A DNA stretch of 64,000 nucleotides from Castor canadensis (GCF_047511655.1 NC_133397.1:126626308-126690307); one strand, 5' to 3'; numbered from the stretch's first letter, positions 22,151-34,655 are shown. Translations and numbers: made by a program. The notes: a model not told the origin generated them from the sequence alone.

Positions 22151-25100
22151 ATAGCATCTTATGTACAGTTCTAAAAATTTATTTAATTATGGGGATTAAA
22201 TGTAATAATCCTTGCAGACCATCTAGTTCTAACATACAGTAAATTCTCACTAATATTAGAAACTGTACCTAAAATGGCATGGAGAATTATTTTGCAGATA
22301 TTCTCAACCAGAATGCAGAAAGGTCTTTTTCTAAGCAGGATTCTAGCTGAAGGTAGGGAAGGCAGTTGTCTAAACACAAAGGCAGAGAAAGATGAATGAT
22401 CACCTTTCCTGAGGGAGAGTGGATCCTCCTCCTGTGGGTGCTGTAGAAGCATGACGAATCAGGCCAAGAGGGCCTCTGATGCCTCCACAAAAGCAAGAGG
22501 TACATAACAATAGGTTCAAGATGAGTGACCTTAAAGGACTGTGAGAAGAGTCATTTGGACCTCAAAACTGAATCCTGAGGCTTCCCAGGGCACCACTGGA
22601 AAATATGGTGGAAGATCCAATGTTTAAAAGCAAACACCAACATCTGCTGTACCCTTGTAGGATGGCAGTGAGCAGTGACATAATAGCCTCAAGGAACAGT
22701 TAAGGTACAACTAGCTCATTCACTTCTTTCTCATGCTAATCCACTTTGGCAGGCTGTGAGGACAGCCAGTGCTTGGATCGGAGGCACCAAGTTACAAGGT
22801 CAGTGTGCACCTGAGTCCACTGGTCTGTGCTATGGGCACAAGGGGAGCCTATGAGCCTATGAGAACACTTCATGAGAACAGAGGTTCTAAGGCTGCCAAA
22901 CTAGGGGTTGTTCGCTCCCAGTGAAATTTGGGGATTAACCACTGGGAATTAGTGCTGAATGGTGAGAAGCCCAAACAGAAATGCAAAAAGAAGAGGGTTA
23001 GCCACCAATGCAAAAACAAGAGACAACCACTAATGAGGACAGAGAAGAACTGAGGCACCCAACACTGATGTTCCCACACCTGCCTGGGAAAAGGCAGGTC
23101 TTGAAGGATGTGTGCCACACTGGGCAGACACAGAGAGACTGACAGAAATCACCAAGTCTCCCCCTCCAAATCTGGATGTTAGGCAAGAAGGTCAGAGGAC
23201 AGATGGCCCTTTCTTCTCTCCATGGACTCTTCTCCAATTTGCCCCCACGCTGTGCTTACTCATTCCGGTACTTCCCACTTGGTAAAAGAATGGCAGGTGT
23301 CACACCTTTTCAGCCTCACGGGTCGGTATCTGGCACATATCATGTCCTTCTTCACTCAATTTTCCATTGTCAAATCATCCAGTAAATTGGATTGAGCCCG
23401 CCTAAGCCGGCCTGTCTTGGAATGCTCAGGGGAGATTACTTTGAAAGGAACAAGACCTTGGCTGTCAGGCAGGTTCGTGTAAGCCTCATGGCTCAGCTTT
23501 ACCTTGCAGAGGTCCTATGACAAAGCAGGGGACTCCAGCAACCAGTTTTCCCCTCTTAGCATGCTTCTCTGCTCAGCTCACCAACTGCAATTACCTTCCA
23601 TTCCAGCTGCAAGACTTTTTCTTCCCTTTTTAAGGAGGTGTCCATAGGACAGAAGATAAGATAGTGTGTAGGGAATGTGAGCAGTCCATTGACATTTTAT
23701 GGTCAAGTTCCTCTATGGTCTCATTGTGCAAACTTCTGAGATAACTTTCCAAACAGGTGTTAGGTAATCTGGGGGAGAATTTTAATTGTGAAACCTCAAT
23801 TCAGGTTTTCTTCAAAAACTGGAAAACAAAAGTTGCAGGAGAGGGTGCTGAATTAACTCCCTTCTTTTTTGGGACAATGGAGACACATTTTTCTTGTACC
23901 CATCTCTTTTCAGGGGAAGGGTCTCCACACCCAGGCTAGGATGACAGTCCTGTTGCCAGTAAGTATGAAAAGTATGCCAACTTGGGTGAACAAGTAAGCT
24001 GCATCATTCACGGTCTGTCCTCGATCACACTCCATGTGGTGACAGAGCTGTTGTACCTCAAAGCAAGAGCTCAGGGCTGACAGTTGGAAGGGACTAAGGC
24101 TTAGGGCAAATAGTCTCAAACTAGATGCACAGACCTCACTATCTTCCCTGGCTCTAGCAAAATCTTGTTTGTGAATTCATCTACTATCTTCTTCAATATA
24201 TTGAGATTGTAATTTCATAAGGCTGAAGAGGTGGGACTTGGTGTCTCTTGTCTCTAAGTCCAAAGAGAATTCACAGGATGTACAAATTAACTTTTCTTAT
24301 GTGTGCAGTGTCTTTTAAAACTAATTTCTAAATTCCCCCCATAAGCCAAATCTTGGTGATATTTTGAAGATAATCACATGTGTTTGTTCATAGTTGCCTT
24401 AATCAGTTTGTCCCCATCCACTCTGCCTTTGTTTCTTTAGCATTGGGCTAATTGTGTCTAGTAATACTCTCTCCAAACCACCTTCATTAATGCTAAAAAA
24501 ATTGTCATTTTATCCAAAACAAAGTGTCCACTATCCATACTCCAATGCAAGAGGTCCCATGGACATTCGCCATCACTGCCTGTGGTACCCCTCAAATCCT
24601 TCCTCCAGGTGCCCTGACCCTGCTCCTTGGACTCTGAAATATTCACTTCCTGTTTGGAGTCCCCAAAGGTACTCACCCTCTCTTGTCACTGGAATGACAG
24701 CTCAGTTTTATACACATATTCCTGGTTTTATTGTTGCCCTCTCCCTGGACATAACTGCCTGTATTCCATCTATCTTCATATATTACCAAGGTACTTTCTT
24801 CATTTATCCATCCATCCACTCATTCAGTTAAAAAGGAGTGTCAAGCACGACACTAAGCCTTAGAGAATGGGCATGGTAGACCTTGCTCGCCCTTGACGTG
24901 CTCACACTGCATTAAAGGAAGAAGACAGATCTGAAGTTTCAAAGGATGTTCTCAGAAGAAGTCTTGTCTAAGGCGAAGAGGCAAGGACAGACAGGCAGAA
25001 GGCAGGCAAGAGAAGACAGTGAGGACTGTTCCATGGCACAGCAAGGCTCAATAAGAGAGAGCGGAGAGAGTCAAGGGATGAGGCTGTGCAGACATGTGCC

Positions 25101-25399
25101 AGTCACACCATGCTGGGACTTGCATTCCACAGCAGGATAGGACTTCATTCTGAGGCCAAAGAAGAGTCCTTCAGGCTTTAAAATATGGGGACATGATTTC
25201 ATTTTAGCTAGAACTAATCTAGCTTTAAATGTGGGTAAGACTGGGAGCAGGGACAACAGAGAAAGGTATCACCATAGAGGGTTGGATTGGTATGGTGGCA
25301 GTCTCGATGGAAGAATTGCTTGGATGTGACAGAGGTAGTGACTAGAATCTAGGAAATAGAACATGTTGATTGACAAGAAATGCAGAGTTGAAAGAATTG
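22151..25399. other. Unique sequence
   Basis: About 3.2 kb with no recognised element. Antisense open frames at 22183-22505 and 22870-23237, and a sense frame at 24454-24831, have no detectable family resemblance. CpG is sparse throughout. Confidence 0.35.
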
Positions 25400-25622
25400 A
25401 TCAAAAAATTATAATGAGTAACATTTTCTAAGTACTGACATATATGAAGAACTCTTCAAATGCGTCCATAAATGGAAGCCTTCACAGTTACACAGCCTAT
25501 GAAGTAGCTGATCTTATGATCCACAGTCTTAGGCACACTCAGGTCATGTCACTTGACCCAGCTCGTGCAGACAAGAGGGTGAAGCTGGATGCAGACTCAG
25601 GCAGTTTGCCTCTACTTACCCA
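25400..25622 (-). mobile_element. MIR SINE, antisense (tentative)
   Basis: 'acattttctaagtactgaca' at the left, 'cacagttacacagcctatga' in the middle and 'gcagactcaggcagtttgcc' at the right follow the antisense MIR order. Confidence 0.5.
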
Positions 25623-26368
25623 CTGTTCTCAACTGCTTCACACAGATCAGCAGGGCCCATTCCCAGCATGGAAGGCTGGCCCTTCTCCCTTTCAGCGCCT
25701 ACTAAGAATAGCTCCTCAGAGGGATCATGTGAAGATCTGCCTTTTTCTCAGAAAAGGCCATCTGCTTTCCAGGCTGGTTCGAGGGACCACCTGAAGTAAA
25801 TGGCAAACTCAAATCAAAAGAACTGAATTGCTGGGAATGGAGTTGACCGTAGGCTAGGAACTGGAGAATCAGAACGAGCCTCTCCATCTCAGCCTCCACG
25901 GGATTTTGTCTCAGCTTCTTCTACCATGTTACTGATGCAAATGCCTTCCATTTCTAAATCTACAAACCCAGGGCCCCAGTATGTAATCTCCCAACCTCCA
26001 TACTTCTTAGAGCAAGTTCTAGAGAAAAGAAGCCCATTGCTTATCACCAGGAGTCATGGACACAGCTGCTCCTTCATCTCCAAGTCTTTCTTCATGTATT
26101 CCTGCCTTCTTTTAAGAGAGAATATTCAGTAAGAAAACACATTGAACAGCTAAATAGTTCACTGTTGTGTGTACTTCAAGAACTTATGAGTGCAATTGAC
26201 CATCTTGTCACAGTAAAGAGGCACCCCCAGAGCCCACTATAAAACGGTATGCTCTTTTACTGGATTCCATAGATCCAGAACATATGGAAAGCTCAGCTTC
26301 AAATCAGTTCTCTCCTTAAACCCTGTCTTCTTCCCCTGGTAGCAGACATTAGTCAAAACATTTGATCT
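25623..26368. other. Unique sequence, nothing recognised
   Basis: No repeat or exon seen. Confidence 0.4.
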
Positions 26369-26830
26369 GCTGGGAGTCAGTGGCTCACACTTGTAATCCT
26401 AGCTATTTGGGAGGTGGACATGAGGAGGATCACAGTTTAAGACCAGCCCAGGCAAAAAGTTTGTGAGACTCCCATCTCACCAATATCTGGGCTTGGTGGT
26501 GCACACTCTCATCCCAGGTACATGGGAGGCTAAGATCAGGAGGATTGAGGTTCGAGGCCAGTCTAGGCAGGGAATTTGCAAAGACCTCCCCCCCAAAAGA
26601 AAAAAATTGAGCACGGTGGTACACTCCTGTCACCCCAGCTACTGTGGGAAATGTGAATAGGAGGATTGTGTTCCAGTCCAGACCAGGAAGAAAAGCAAGG
26701 CCCTATCTCAAAATTAACCAGAGCAAAAAGGGTTGGAGGTGTTGCTCTCAAGAGGTAGAATGCCTGCTTAGCAATCACAAAACCCTGTGTTCAAACCACA
26801 GAACAGCCAAAAAAGAAACAGACAAACAAA
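26369..26830 (+). mobile_element. Composite SINE with three 7SL units plus tRNA-like unit
   Basis: Three consecutive 7SL-like units are visible, each restarting with a 'ggtggtgcacac' or 'gtggctcacac' head: about 26369-26482, 26483-26606 and 26607-26728. Each contains a 'cccagctac'-type and an 'aggatt'-type block. A tRNA-like unit follows at 26729-26808, with A-box-like 'tgttgctctcaagagg' and B-box 'gttcaaacc', then an A-rich tail. This is a long member of the family. Confidence 0.85.
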
Positions 26831-27239
26831 TCCGATCTTCTGTGAAAATTTCCCCCTGATTTGTGGTGGGATTTTTTTTTTTTTTTGTCAGCTGGTTTGA
26901 CTCTGGCGAGACCTGACTTTCTCTGTTCCAGCATTAGACTCCTGGGAAGTCCTTAAGCAGCACAGACAGAAATGTTGTAGGTCGGGACAATGACCTATCT
27001 TCACCAAGACATGACTTCCCTCTGCTGGCCTCAGGGTGGGATTTCTCAGCTGACCCCAAATCAGGATTAGCGAGCACTTCCTGCTCTACAAAAGAAAGCT
27101 GGTTCCTCCACTTCTCCCAGTGACTTTACAGTCACATGAAACTTCAAAAATGTGATCATTCTAAAATAGAAATAGCCTGGTATTTACTGTTGACCATGAT
27201 CCTGCCATTTTATACAAACGACTACCTTTGGTCTTCACA
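26831..27239. other. Unique sequence with a T run
   Basis: A T14 homopolymer lies near 26873-26886. Nothing else is recognised. Confidence 0.4.
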
Positions 27240-27620
27240 AAAACCTTTTTAAAAAAATAAGACCTTTATTGAAATATAGTTACATATAAAATTCACAGAG
27301 TTCAATGGTTTTTCTTTCATGTTTACAGAGTCGTACAACCACCAGCACTATATAATTTTACAACATTCTCATCATCTTAAAAAAACCCTATATCCTTAAG
27401 TTACCTGTCCCCTAACTCCCCATTATTCGAATCCTAACAGCCATGGATCTTTCTGTTCCTCTGGATTTATCCATTTTGGTCACTTCATGAAAATAGAATA
27501 ATGCAATGTATTACCTCTTGTGACTAACTTCTATTTAACATAAGGTTTTCGAGGTCACTTGTAGCATTATCAGTATTGATTTGTCATATATTTCTTTAGT
27601 ATTTTCCCAGGAAGGTAAAT
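27240..27620 (-). mobile_element. Old L1 3'UTR, antisense
   Basis: The left edge is T-rich, then 'tttattgaaatatagttaca', 'ttcacagagttcaatggttt', 'cagagtcgtacaaccaccag' and 'ttctgttcctctggatttat' follow the antisense order of L1M 3' ends ('tttattgagatataattcac ... gttgtgcaaccatcacc ... tctctatggatttgc'). Confidence 0.7.
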
Positions 27621-27799
27621 CCTCACTTCAATGCATGATGTTTGGTCCAAATATAGAACTGAGAGAAATTCAGTGAAGGTAGGTAGATGCCCAGGAGAGA
27701 AAAAGGATGCAGCAGATGGAATTTGAGAGCTCATACAAGGTTTGTCCAAACTCTGGACAGGTTAAAGTTGGTTAATTAAAAGTTTTTTTTTTTAACTGA

Positions 27800-28090
27800 A
27801 CTTGTGTTACATGCTCAATATAAAAAATTTAGATTGCACAGAAAAACTAAATAAGAAAGTAAAAATTGCCTGTAATCTTATTTTCTGCCACAACAAATTT
27901 GTCATTTTGGGAACATCCTTGCACTTGTACGTGTGTGTTTTCTTACAGTGTACATACCTGCATTGTCCCCAGTGGAATCACACTGTCACCAATTTCTGTA
28001 CTTTTTGACAAAGTATGTTATAAATTTCTTGATGTTATTCAACATTTGTCAAATCTTCCATTTCCTGGTACATTATATACATGCAGACAG
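27800..28090 (-). mobile_element. Possible old L1 3' fragment, antisense
   Basis: 'agtaaaaattgcctgtaatc' and later 'ccagtggaatcacactgtca' resemble the L1M 3'UTR segment with 'aatcccctcccctacc ... acaaatggaatcatactat'. Weak and unverified. The overlapping 154-codon frame (27866-28330) runs from this fragment through unassigned sequence and ends just before the next SINE; I do not regard it as a gene. Confidence 0.35.
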
Positions 28091-28331
28091 AACCCTGACT
28101 CATGGCGGTTCTCTGGTGATTTTTTGGCTTTATGGAGAGGAGACTACCTAACTTCGGAGTCTGAATTTGAACCTCGCCCCAGGCTAGCGAGGTGCCGTGT
28201 GCATCTCTCTCAGGATGGTGGATGGCAGCAGTGGGCCACAGCTCCCGGTTGGCTATGGGATCTCCAGGTAAGCAGCAGAAACTCTGTGGTGTTCTGCGTA
28301 GCCATGCAGCTGCCCAGGTGTGTTTCATGAT

Positions 28332-28730
28332 CTTTTCTGGTGGGACTGGAGTTTGAACTCAGAGCCCTGTGCTTACTAACTGAGCTACACCCTTACCCCT
28401 TTTTGCTTTAGTTTATTTTTCAGACAAGCTCTTGTGCTTTTTCCCAAAGTGGCTTCAGACTGTGATCTTCCTTCCCCTGCCTCCTCCTGTGTAGCTGGAA
28501 CTGTAAGAATGTGCCACCATGCCTGGTGTGTTCTTTGAGATAAAGTCTCACTAACTTTTTTGCCTGGACTGGCCTTGAACCATGATTCTCCTATTTCCAC
28601 ATCCCAAGGAGCTGGAATGGCTCCATGACTGGCTCAAACTTTTGCCCAGGCTAGCTTCGATCCACAGTCCTCTATCTCTACCTCTTGCATAGCTGGGATT
28701 ACAGAAGTGCTTCACCACAGTGCCTGGCCT
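28332..28730 (-). mobile_element. Composite SINE: tRNA-like unit plus three 7SL units, antisense
   Basis: The tRNA-like unit ('gactggagtttgaactcaga', 'actgagctacaccctt') is followed by three antisense 7SL-like units. The first ends with 'atgtgccaccatgcctggtg'. The second starts with 'tttgagataaagtctcacta'. The third starts with 'ttgcccaggctagcttcgat' and ends with 'agtgcctggcc'. This is the same architecture as 26369-26830, 2 kb away and in opposite orientation. Confidence 0.8.
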
Positions 28731-28987
28731 CGTTAATGCGTTTTTGACTCACAATATTTCAACTCATGATGGATTTATTGGAATTTGACTTCATCCTAAG
28801 TTGAGGAGCATCTGTATATAGGTATTAACAATGGTGTGGTCATAATTTTCATTGCTCCATTTATAAGGACTCTAATAATTTATTTCCTCAGCTGAAATTC
28901 CTAGAGGTAGATTTGTGCCATAGAAGATGAACAGTTGCAATTCTTTATAATAAATATAATTAATATTCCTAATTAATAATACACTTA

Positions 28988-29080
28988 TTTTTAAAGAGAG
29001 TCTTACTATATAGCTTATGATTCCTTCTGCTTCAAGCTTCCAAGTGCTGGGATTACAGGAGTGTACCACCATTCTCAGCT
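28988..29080 (-). mobile_element. B1-like 7SL SINE, antisense
   Basis: 'aaagagagtcttactatata', 'tccaagtgctgggattacag' and 'gtgtaccaccattctcagct' are the antisense B1 order. No tRNA-like unit is attached. Confidence 0.75.
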
Positions 29081-29339
29081 TGTTAACATGTCATATATTT
29101 TAAGGTACCAATCCTGTATATTATTGTTAGGAAATCTCTTCTATTATTGTTGAGTTGGCTGGTGAAAACCAGTACCACATTGCAGTTTTAAATTTGCATG
29201 GATTGGTGACTAGTGAAGAGGCATACACTTCTAGACAGTCATTGTTCCTTTCCTATGTAAATTGCTGGCTTGTGTCATTCATCAAGATTTTAATTAGTGA
29301 AAATTATAAGGGTTTTAGGAACTAGGAATGCCTTGTATT

Positions 29340-29432
29340 CCTTTTGGAGTTCATTTCCATCCCTGCTGCAGCCTGGGTCTCCACTGTGGTGGGATTCGTA
29401 AGCATTTGCAGAGTGAATGAATGATAGTACAC
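29340..29432 (+). repeat. Possible L2 3' end
   Basis: 'gcatttgcagagtgaatgaa' recalls the L2 terminal '(gaatgaat)n', but the upstream match is short. Confidence 0.35.
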
Positions 29433-29881
29433 TATTATGTTTTTACTCTTGACCATAGAAGAGAATCAAATTAATTTCCCACATTTGTATTTACTGTGCA
29501 AAAATTCCATTTTTCCCCACAAAAAACTTTTCTTTCTGAAGAAAACCTCTTGACTCCTTTTCTACAGTGACACCATTTCTAGCCTGAATGGATTGGGCAA
29601 ATGCAAGACGGGGCAGATCCAGCTATGTGCTATTTTCATGTTGTATTTTTTTCTCAACAACTGTCAGATTGTTCTATTCTTATGAGCTATTTTGGAATAC
29701 TCAGACAAGAACTGGAATTTATTATTTCATTTTGTTATAGAAGATGAAAACACTAAAAAAAATCTCAAAACTCATCATCGCTGAGAATATTCTACAAACT
29801 TGTGCCTTTTCTGGATTAAACTCAATGCAGCTAAGCAGAAAGACAATATTTGAATGGTTTTGGGGCTTAATTATTCTTTGT

Positions 29882-29988
29882 TGTTGTTCAGATGGGGTCT
29901 GCCTCTGTAGTACAGGCTGGCCTTGACCTCTCAGTCCTCCTGTCTCTGTCTCCTGAGCGCCGGAATTACAGATGTGTTGCACTAGGCG
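29882..29988 (-). mobile_element. B1-like 7SL SINE, antisense
   Basis: 'cagatggggtctgcctctgt', 'aggctggccttgacctctca' and 'gcgccggaattacagatgtg' give a B1-like unit in antisense with a short truncated left end. Confidence 0.75.
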
Positions 29989-30551
29989 CAACTGAGATTA
30001 GTTATTCTTAAACTGGTCTGTTTCTTCTTCTGCAGATTATTTTAATTTCACTAGAACTTCTATTTTCATTGAATCTGGGATATGAAAGTGACCTTTACAG
30101 ATGTGAAGTTTCTTTTTCATGGTGACACTTCACCATGTGAGTGTAGGTATATTTATATGTATATGGAGACACACACCATGCACATGATCCCATCGGGCAA
30201 GTTGCTTTTCTTGTTTGCTTTTCTCAAGAGTCTCATGTAAGCAAGGACATGGAAGTCACTTTCTGAGGCAGTTATCTCAGTCATGTAAACCCTGTTGTCG
30301 GTGCATGCCACCCCAGCCCCTGCCCAACTCTGCTCATTCACAGAAAACCAGGATCTGTTTCATCACTGACATCCAACCCTTGCTCCCAACTGTGCTCTGA
30401 CGCTTGAAGTCCTTGTGGGGACAGACAGACCCACTGTGGGTCAGCAGACTCACTGACATCTACTCTACAGCTGGTCCGGTCTTCTTCTTGGCTTCCAGAA
30501 AGGACTTTCCTACACTTCCTTCCCAGAGGCCAGTCTTTCTTCTTCCCTCCA
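29989..30551. other. Unique sequence, nothing recognised
   Basis: No element or gene seen. A 62-codon minus frame at 30153-30341 is unsupported. Confidence 0.4.
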
Positions 30552-31330
30552 ACTTTATTTAATTATTAATAATTAATATATAAATTGTACACTGGGCTTT
30601 CATTGTGATATTTCTATTCATGCATATAATGTACTTTGATGGAATTCTCCCCTCTCTGTTACTCTTTCTTATCCCCTCCCTTTTTTAAACCATCTCAATG
30701 GATTTCATTGTTCTATTTTCACACATGCACAGAATGCACTTTGATCATAGTTACTCACCCCCATCACGTTCTCTTTGCATTCTCCCTGTTCCTTCTTGCC
30801 CCCCTCCAAACAGTCCTCCTTTAATATTATGTCATTTTATTTGTTTTCACAAAAACATTGAGATTCCACCTCACCTGAGTCACAATGGCTGTCATCATGA
30901 AAACAAGCAATAGCAAATGCTGGTGAGGATGCAGGGGACAGAGGGATCTCACACACTGTTGGTGGGAATGTAAATTAATGCAACCAGAAAATCAGTATTG
31001 AGCTTCCTTGAGAAACACAAAGTAGAACTGCCATATGATCTAGCAATCCCACTTCTGGGCATCTACCCAGAGGAAAGTAAGTCAGCATACAATAAAGGCA
31101 CCTGCATACCCATGTTTGCATCAGTGCTATTCACAATAGCCAAGCCATGGAAACAGCCTAGGTGCCTGTCAGCTGATGAATGGCAAGAGAAAGTATGGTA
31201 TAAACAATGGAGTGTAATTTACCCACAAAGAAGAATGAAAGTGTGTGGTTTGCAGGAAAGTGGGTGGAGCTAAGCAAAATAAGCCAGATTCAGATTTCTC
31301 TCATCTGGGAACTCTAGGCCTTAAGAACAG
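30552..31330 (-). mobile_element. L1 LINE 3' end with 5' inversion
   Basis: 30552-30840 is antisense L1 3'UTR with two copies of a 'cattgtgatatttc ... gtactttgatc' module. From about 30850 the orientation flips: 'cacctcacctgagtcacaat', 'ctgttggtgggaatgtaaat', 'atgatctagcaatcccactt' and 'gccaagccatggaaacagcc' are sense L1 ORF2 3' end. Read from the minus strand this is an inverted 5' part followed by a normally oriented 3' part, the pattern made by twin priming. The 91-codon open frame at 30998-31273 is a decayed piece of ORF2's C-terminal region. Confidence 0.8.
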
Positions 31331-31892
31331 ACATGTGCGACACTGTTCAAATGTCCTATATCCTGTCCTGGGGTGCTCTAGGGCTCAAAGCAGGCCACTG
31401 GTCAGGCATATCTGAACCCAGTCACCAAAAAGCCATGACCACTCACAGCAGTGGACTCCTAATTTGCATAGTGGCATTGGCCAGTGCTCCTGGCATTTGG
31501 TGAGCAGAGGCGAGGGGTGGCAAAGCATTTGCAATGCAGAGGACAGCGTCACCAAAGACCAATTGTCCCTCCCAATTGTACTCACATCTTTCATGAGAAA
31601 TATTTAGCTAAAGGGAGAAATTCATTTCCTAGAAAGAAAGCTAGGGATCACAGACATCAGAACCCGAAAGAGGTGAGGGGGAAATGAGATGCAAAGGCCA
31701 AGGAAGAAAAACGGGAAAGTAATAATTCTCAAATCTGTCTAATGAGAAACTGTGACAGAAGTCCCCAGAAATCTTGGGTAGTATGAGAGACAGGGTATAA
31801 GAAAGCAGACTGAACCATCTGCAGATTGTACCAAGGCCTAGATCCAAAAGCCATTGAGGGCAACTATTTGTATGTATGTATGTATTAAATAT
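31331..31892. other. Unique sequence with a short TATG repeat
   Basis: A short 'tatgtatgtatg' run at 31870-31882 lies just left of the SINE tail. Nothing else is recognised. Confidence 0.4.
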
Positions 31893-32090
31893 AGTTTTGG
31901 TACTGGGAATTGAACCCAGGGACTCATACTTGCTCCACCACTTATACCACCAGCTTTTACACCTTTTGTTTTAATTTTGTTTTTGAGATAGACTGCTGCT
32001 AACTTTGTCTGGGTAGCCCTGAACTTGCAATCCTCCTGCCTCTGCCTCCTTAGTAGCTAGGATTATAGGTGTGCCCCACCATGCCTGGTT
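31893..32090 (-). mobile_element. Composite SINE: short tRNA-like unit plus one 7SL unit, antisense
   Basis: 'ttttggtactgggaattgaa' and 'catacttgctccaccactta' show a tRNA-like unit that has lost the 'taggcaggtgctc' part. The 7SL part has 'gtttttgagatagactgctg', 'gtagctaggattataggtgt' and 'ccaccatgcctggtt'. Confidence 0.85.
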
Positions 32091-33660
32091 GAGAGGTTAC
32101 TTCATAAAGCTGCAGGTGGAAATTTCACCATATAACCAGCTGCGAAGCCTCTACATTGACTGGGAATACTAATCCAAGAAGTCACACTCTGGACAGAAAG
32201 GAGGGAAGGCCAGGAAGATAAACAGAAAATATTGGAAGATAACAAGAACCATTGGTGTAGCAGCAATGGGTGAAGATGGAGAGATTATCCAAACTCTGGT
32301 GGGACCTTCTGGATGAATGAAGGGAGACGTTCTCTAAGGGAGGACATGGCAGTGATAAGTCAAACAATAGGGAGACTGGCAGGAGTACTGGTTTAATGGT
32401 AGCCATCACCTAAGTAGGATCGCCCACCCAGGGTGTGGAACGTAGATGAGTTCTCTGAACGCTGCTTCAGATTAGCAATCTAAATCTACACTCCAGACCA
32501 GACTTCATGTAACTAAAACCCAAAACTAACCTAAAACCCCTTGCTGTAAGTAACTCATAATTATGAGATTACAATTAAGCCTCATGAATCCAAGAGACTA
32601 CTCCCTCCACAACACTCTCCTTTGCCTTGAGTGACGAATGAAATAAATGCAGCTTATCTATACTGTCCATCTAGGCCTTGCAGACAAGTTTAAAGCTAGA
32701 ACTTTCACATGCTCACAGGAGATTTAATATGAGCTTATAGTTCTGGGCTGAAAGCTTGGCTGCAAAACACAGAAAAAATAAGAAGTAATGGTCAAATCCT
32801 AGCACCTGAAACACCTGTACATGGAAAGACTTCTGTCCCCTGGGACCGAGCCCTTGCCCCAGATTGCTGAGGTTGATCTGGCCAACTTTTGTCTTTGCAG
32901 AGGTCAGACCTTCACCTCGCCCATGTGTGAGACAGATGGCCCCGTCTGTGTAACGGTCACATAACCTGTGTATAATGCTAGCAAAAGCAGGGTGGCATGA
33001 ACAAGTGGCCTCAACATTAAGGTCACTCACTCAGACCAGAGTAGGTAACAGCCAGCCTCACATGGTATAAAAGAGGTCAGTGTTTGAAAACAAAACCAAG
33101 CAAAATTGTACCATAAAACCTTAAATCTACCTGTTTGCTGGAAGTCTAAAATTTTTTCCCAAATTTTACTCATCTCCTTCTCGACGTTTCCAAGTACCTG
33201 GTTGCCATCTCCTTTTTCCAACATTGCTTTTCTGTTCTCCAGCTCAGAAATTCTTTTTTTTTTTTTGGTTTCTTAAAGACAGAGTGGAAAATCTGATCCG
33301 TTTTAACAACTACAAAACAGATCAAATTCTGTAATCACAATTTTTACAGGACTTTCTTTACTCTAAAGTTTTATATATAAAGGATAAAAGCCACAGATTA
33401 ACTGTATCATATGTAAAAAACACAGAAAGAAAACCTAGAAATTTGCCATTTTAAGATAGTCATCAATCACCATATATTTTATTTAGAGATGTAAACACAA
33501 ATACAAGTGTGTATATGTGTATATATATCTTGCAAAACTATAACGCTTGTTGAAAACAGTATGTATTGATATTTTCCAATTTAAAAAGAAAATATTTTGA
33601 TTATATATAATTTATTAATAACTAAATATCACTTATATTTCCATTTATTGAATATTAGAT
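32091..33660. other. Unique sequence
   Basis: No element recognised. A T13-type run lies near 33255. The 105-codon minus frame at 32713-33030 has no visible domain and no promoter or splice context. Confidence 0.35.
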
Positions 33661-33756
33661 TCCTTCCTCTCTTCCTCCCTCCATCCTCCTTTCTTCCCTT
33701 CCTTTCTTCTCTCCTTCCTTCCCTTCCTTCTTTTCTTCTTCCATCCTTTTGTTTTT
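33661..33756. repeat. Short polypyrimidine (TTCC-rich) tract
   Basis: About 95 bases on the + strand are almost all C/T with TTCC, TTCT and CCCT words and only two A interruptions. It is a smaller relative of the tract at 8286-8800. Confidence 0.9.
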
Positions 33757-34199
33757 GTTTTACTATTATGATACACAATTCTTTTAGGGCATTTTTAGAT
33801 TTGAGGAGAAAGGCAGTTCTACCTGTAAATAGTTATTTGGGTCTCCCTCCCCAAACTGTCAATTGTATTGTATTGAATAATTTATCATTTATCCATTGAT
33901 TTAAAATACCACCTTCATCAGGTACTAAATTTGTATTTGTCTGGGATTTTTTTTTTTATCAGATTAGTGTTGCCATAAATCCTTGGTCACAGATTTTAGC
34001 CAGGTCCTTTCTTGTCATTTGTATATCTTCACGCTTGGCTTCCACTTCTCTTCCCTTAGAAATTACTTTAGAACTTTGCTACAGCTTAACACCCCTTCAC
34101 GATCTACCTACTGGTCCCTAACTTCTTCTTCATCAAGAGGATAAAAGCCGCAAGTGTGCTTTTCTGCCACATCCCTGTATGCACTTCCAAAGGCACCAT

Positions 34200-34655
34200 C
34201 CCATAGCACCACAGACATGGCAGCTTATGACAACAGAAATGCATGGTGCCTCAGTCCTGGAGGCTGACAGCCCGACATCAAGGTGTAGACGGAGTCACAC
34301 TCCCTCTGGAACTGGTAGAGAGGGATTCTTCCTTGCCTCTTCCTTGTTCTGGAAGTTTCGGTAATCTGCGATCTTCCTTGCCTTGTAAAGGCATGGCTCC
34401 AGTCTTTGCCTTAGTTGTCCCATGGTTGTCATCTCCTGGGTGTCTTCACTTTGCTTCCCTCTGTGTGTGGCAGTGTTCACATTTCTCTCTTCTTAGAAAG
34501 ACTCCATTTACATTGGATGAGGAGCTCACCCCATTTACATACAGTCTCATCCTAACTAATTACATCTGCACAGCGCATTTCTCCAGGCCACATTTTGAAA
34601 TAGAGGGGAGAGGATTTACACATAGATTTTGGGAGGACACAATTAAACCATAATT
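34200..34655 (-). mobile_element. MLT1-type MaLR LTR, antisense
   Basis: 'ctcagtcctggaggctgaca', 'catcaaggtgtagacggagt', 'ttccttgcctcttccttgtt', 'cctaactaattacatctgca' and 'gattttgggaggacacaatt' are in the order of an antisense MLT1-like LTR. Overlapping open frames at 34179-34653 are read-through of this element. Confidence 0.7.

Noticed and set aside
27866-28330. 154-codon open frame
   Set aside because: It overlaps other frames in different phases, partly covers a probable old L1 fragment, and has no recognisable domain or splice context.
30998-31273. 91-codon frame with a protein-like look
   Set aside because: It is the C-terminal part of L1 ORF2 in a truncated, inverted element.
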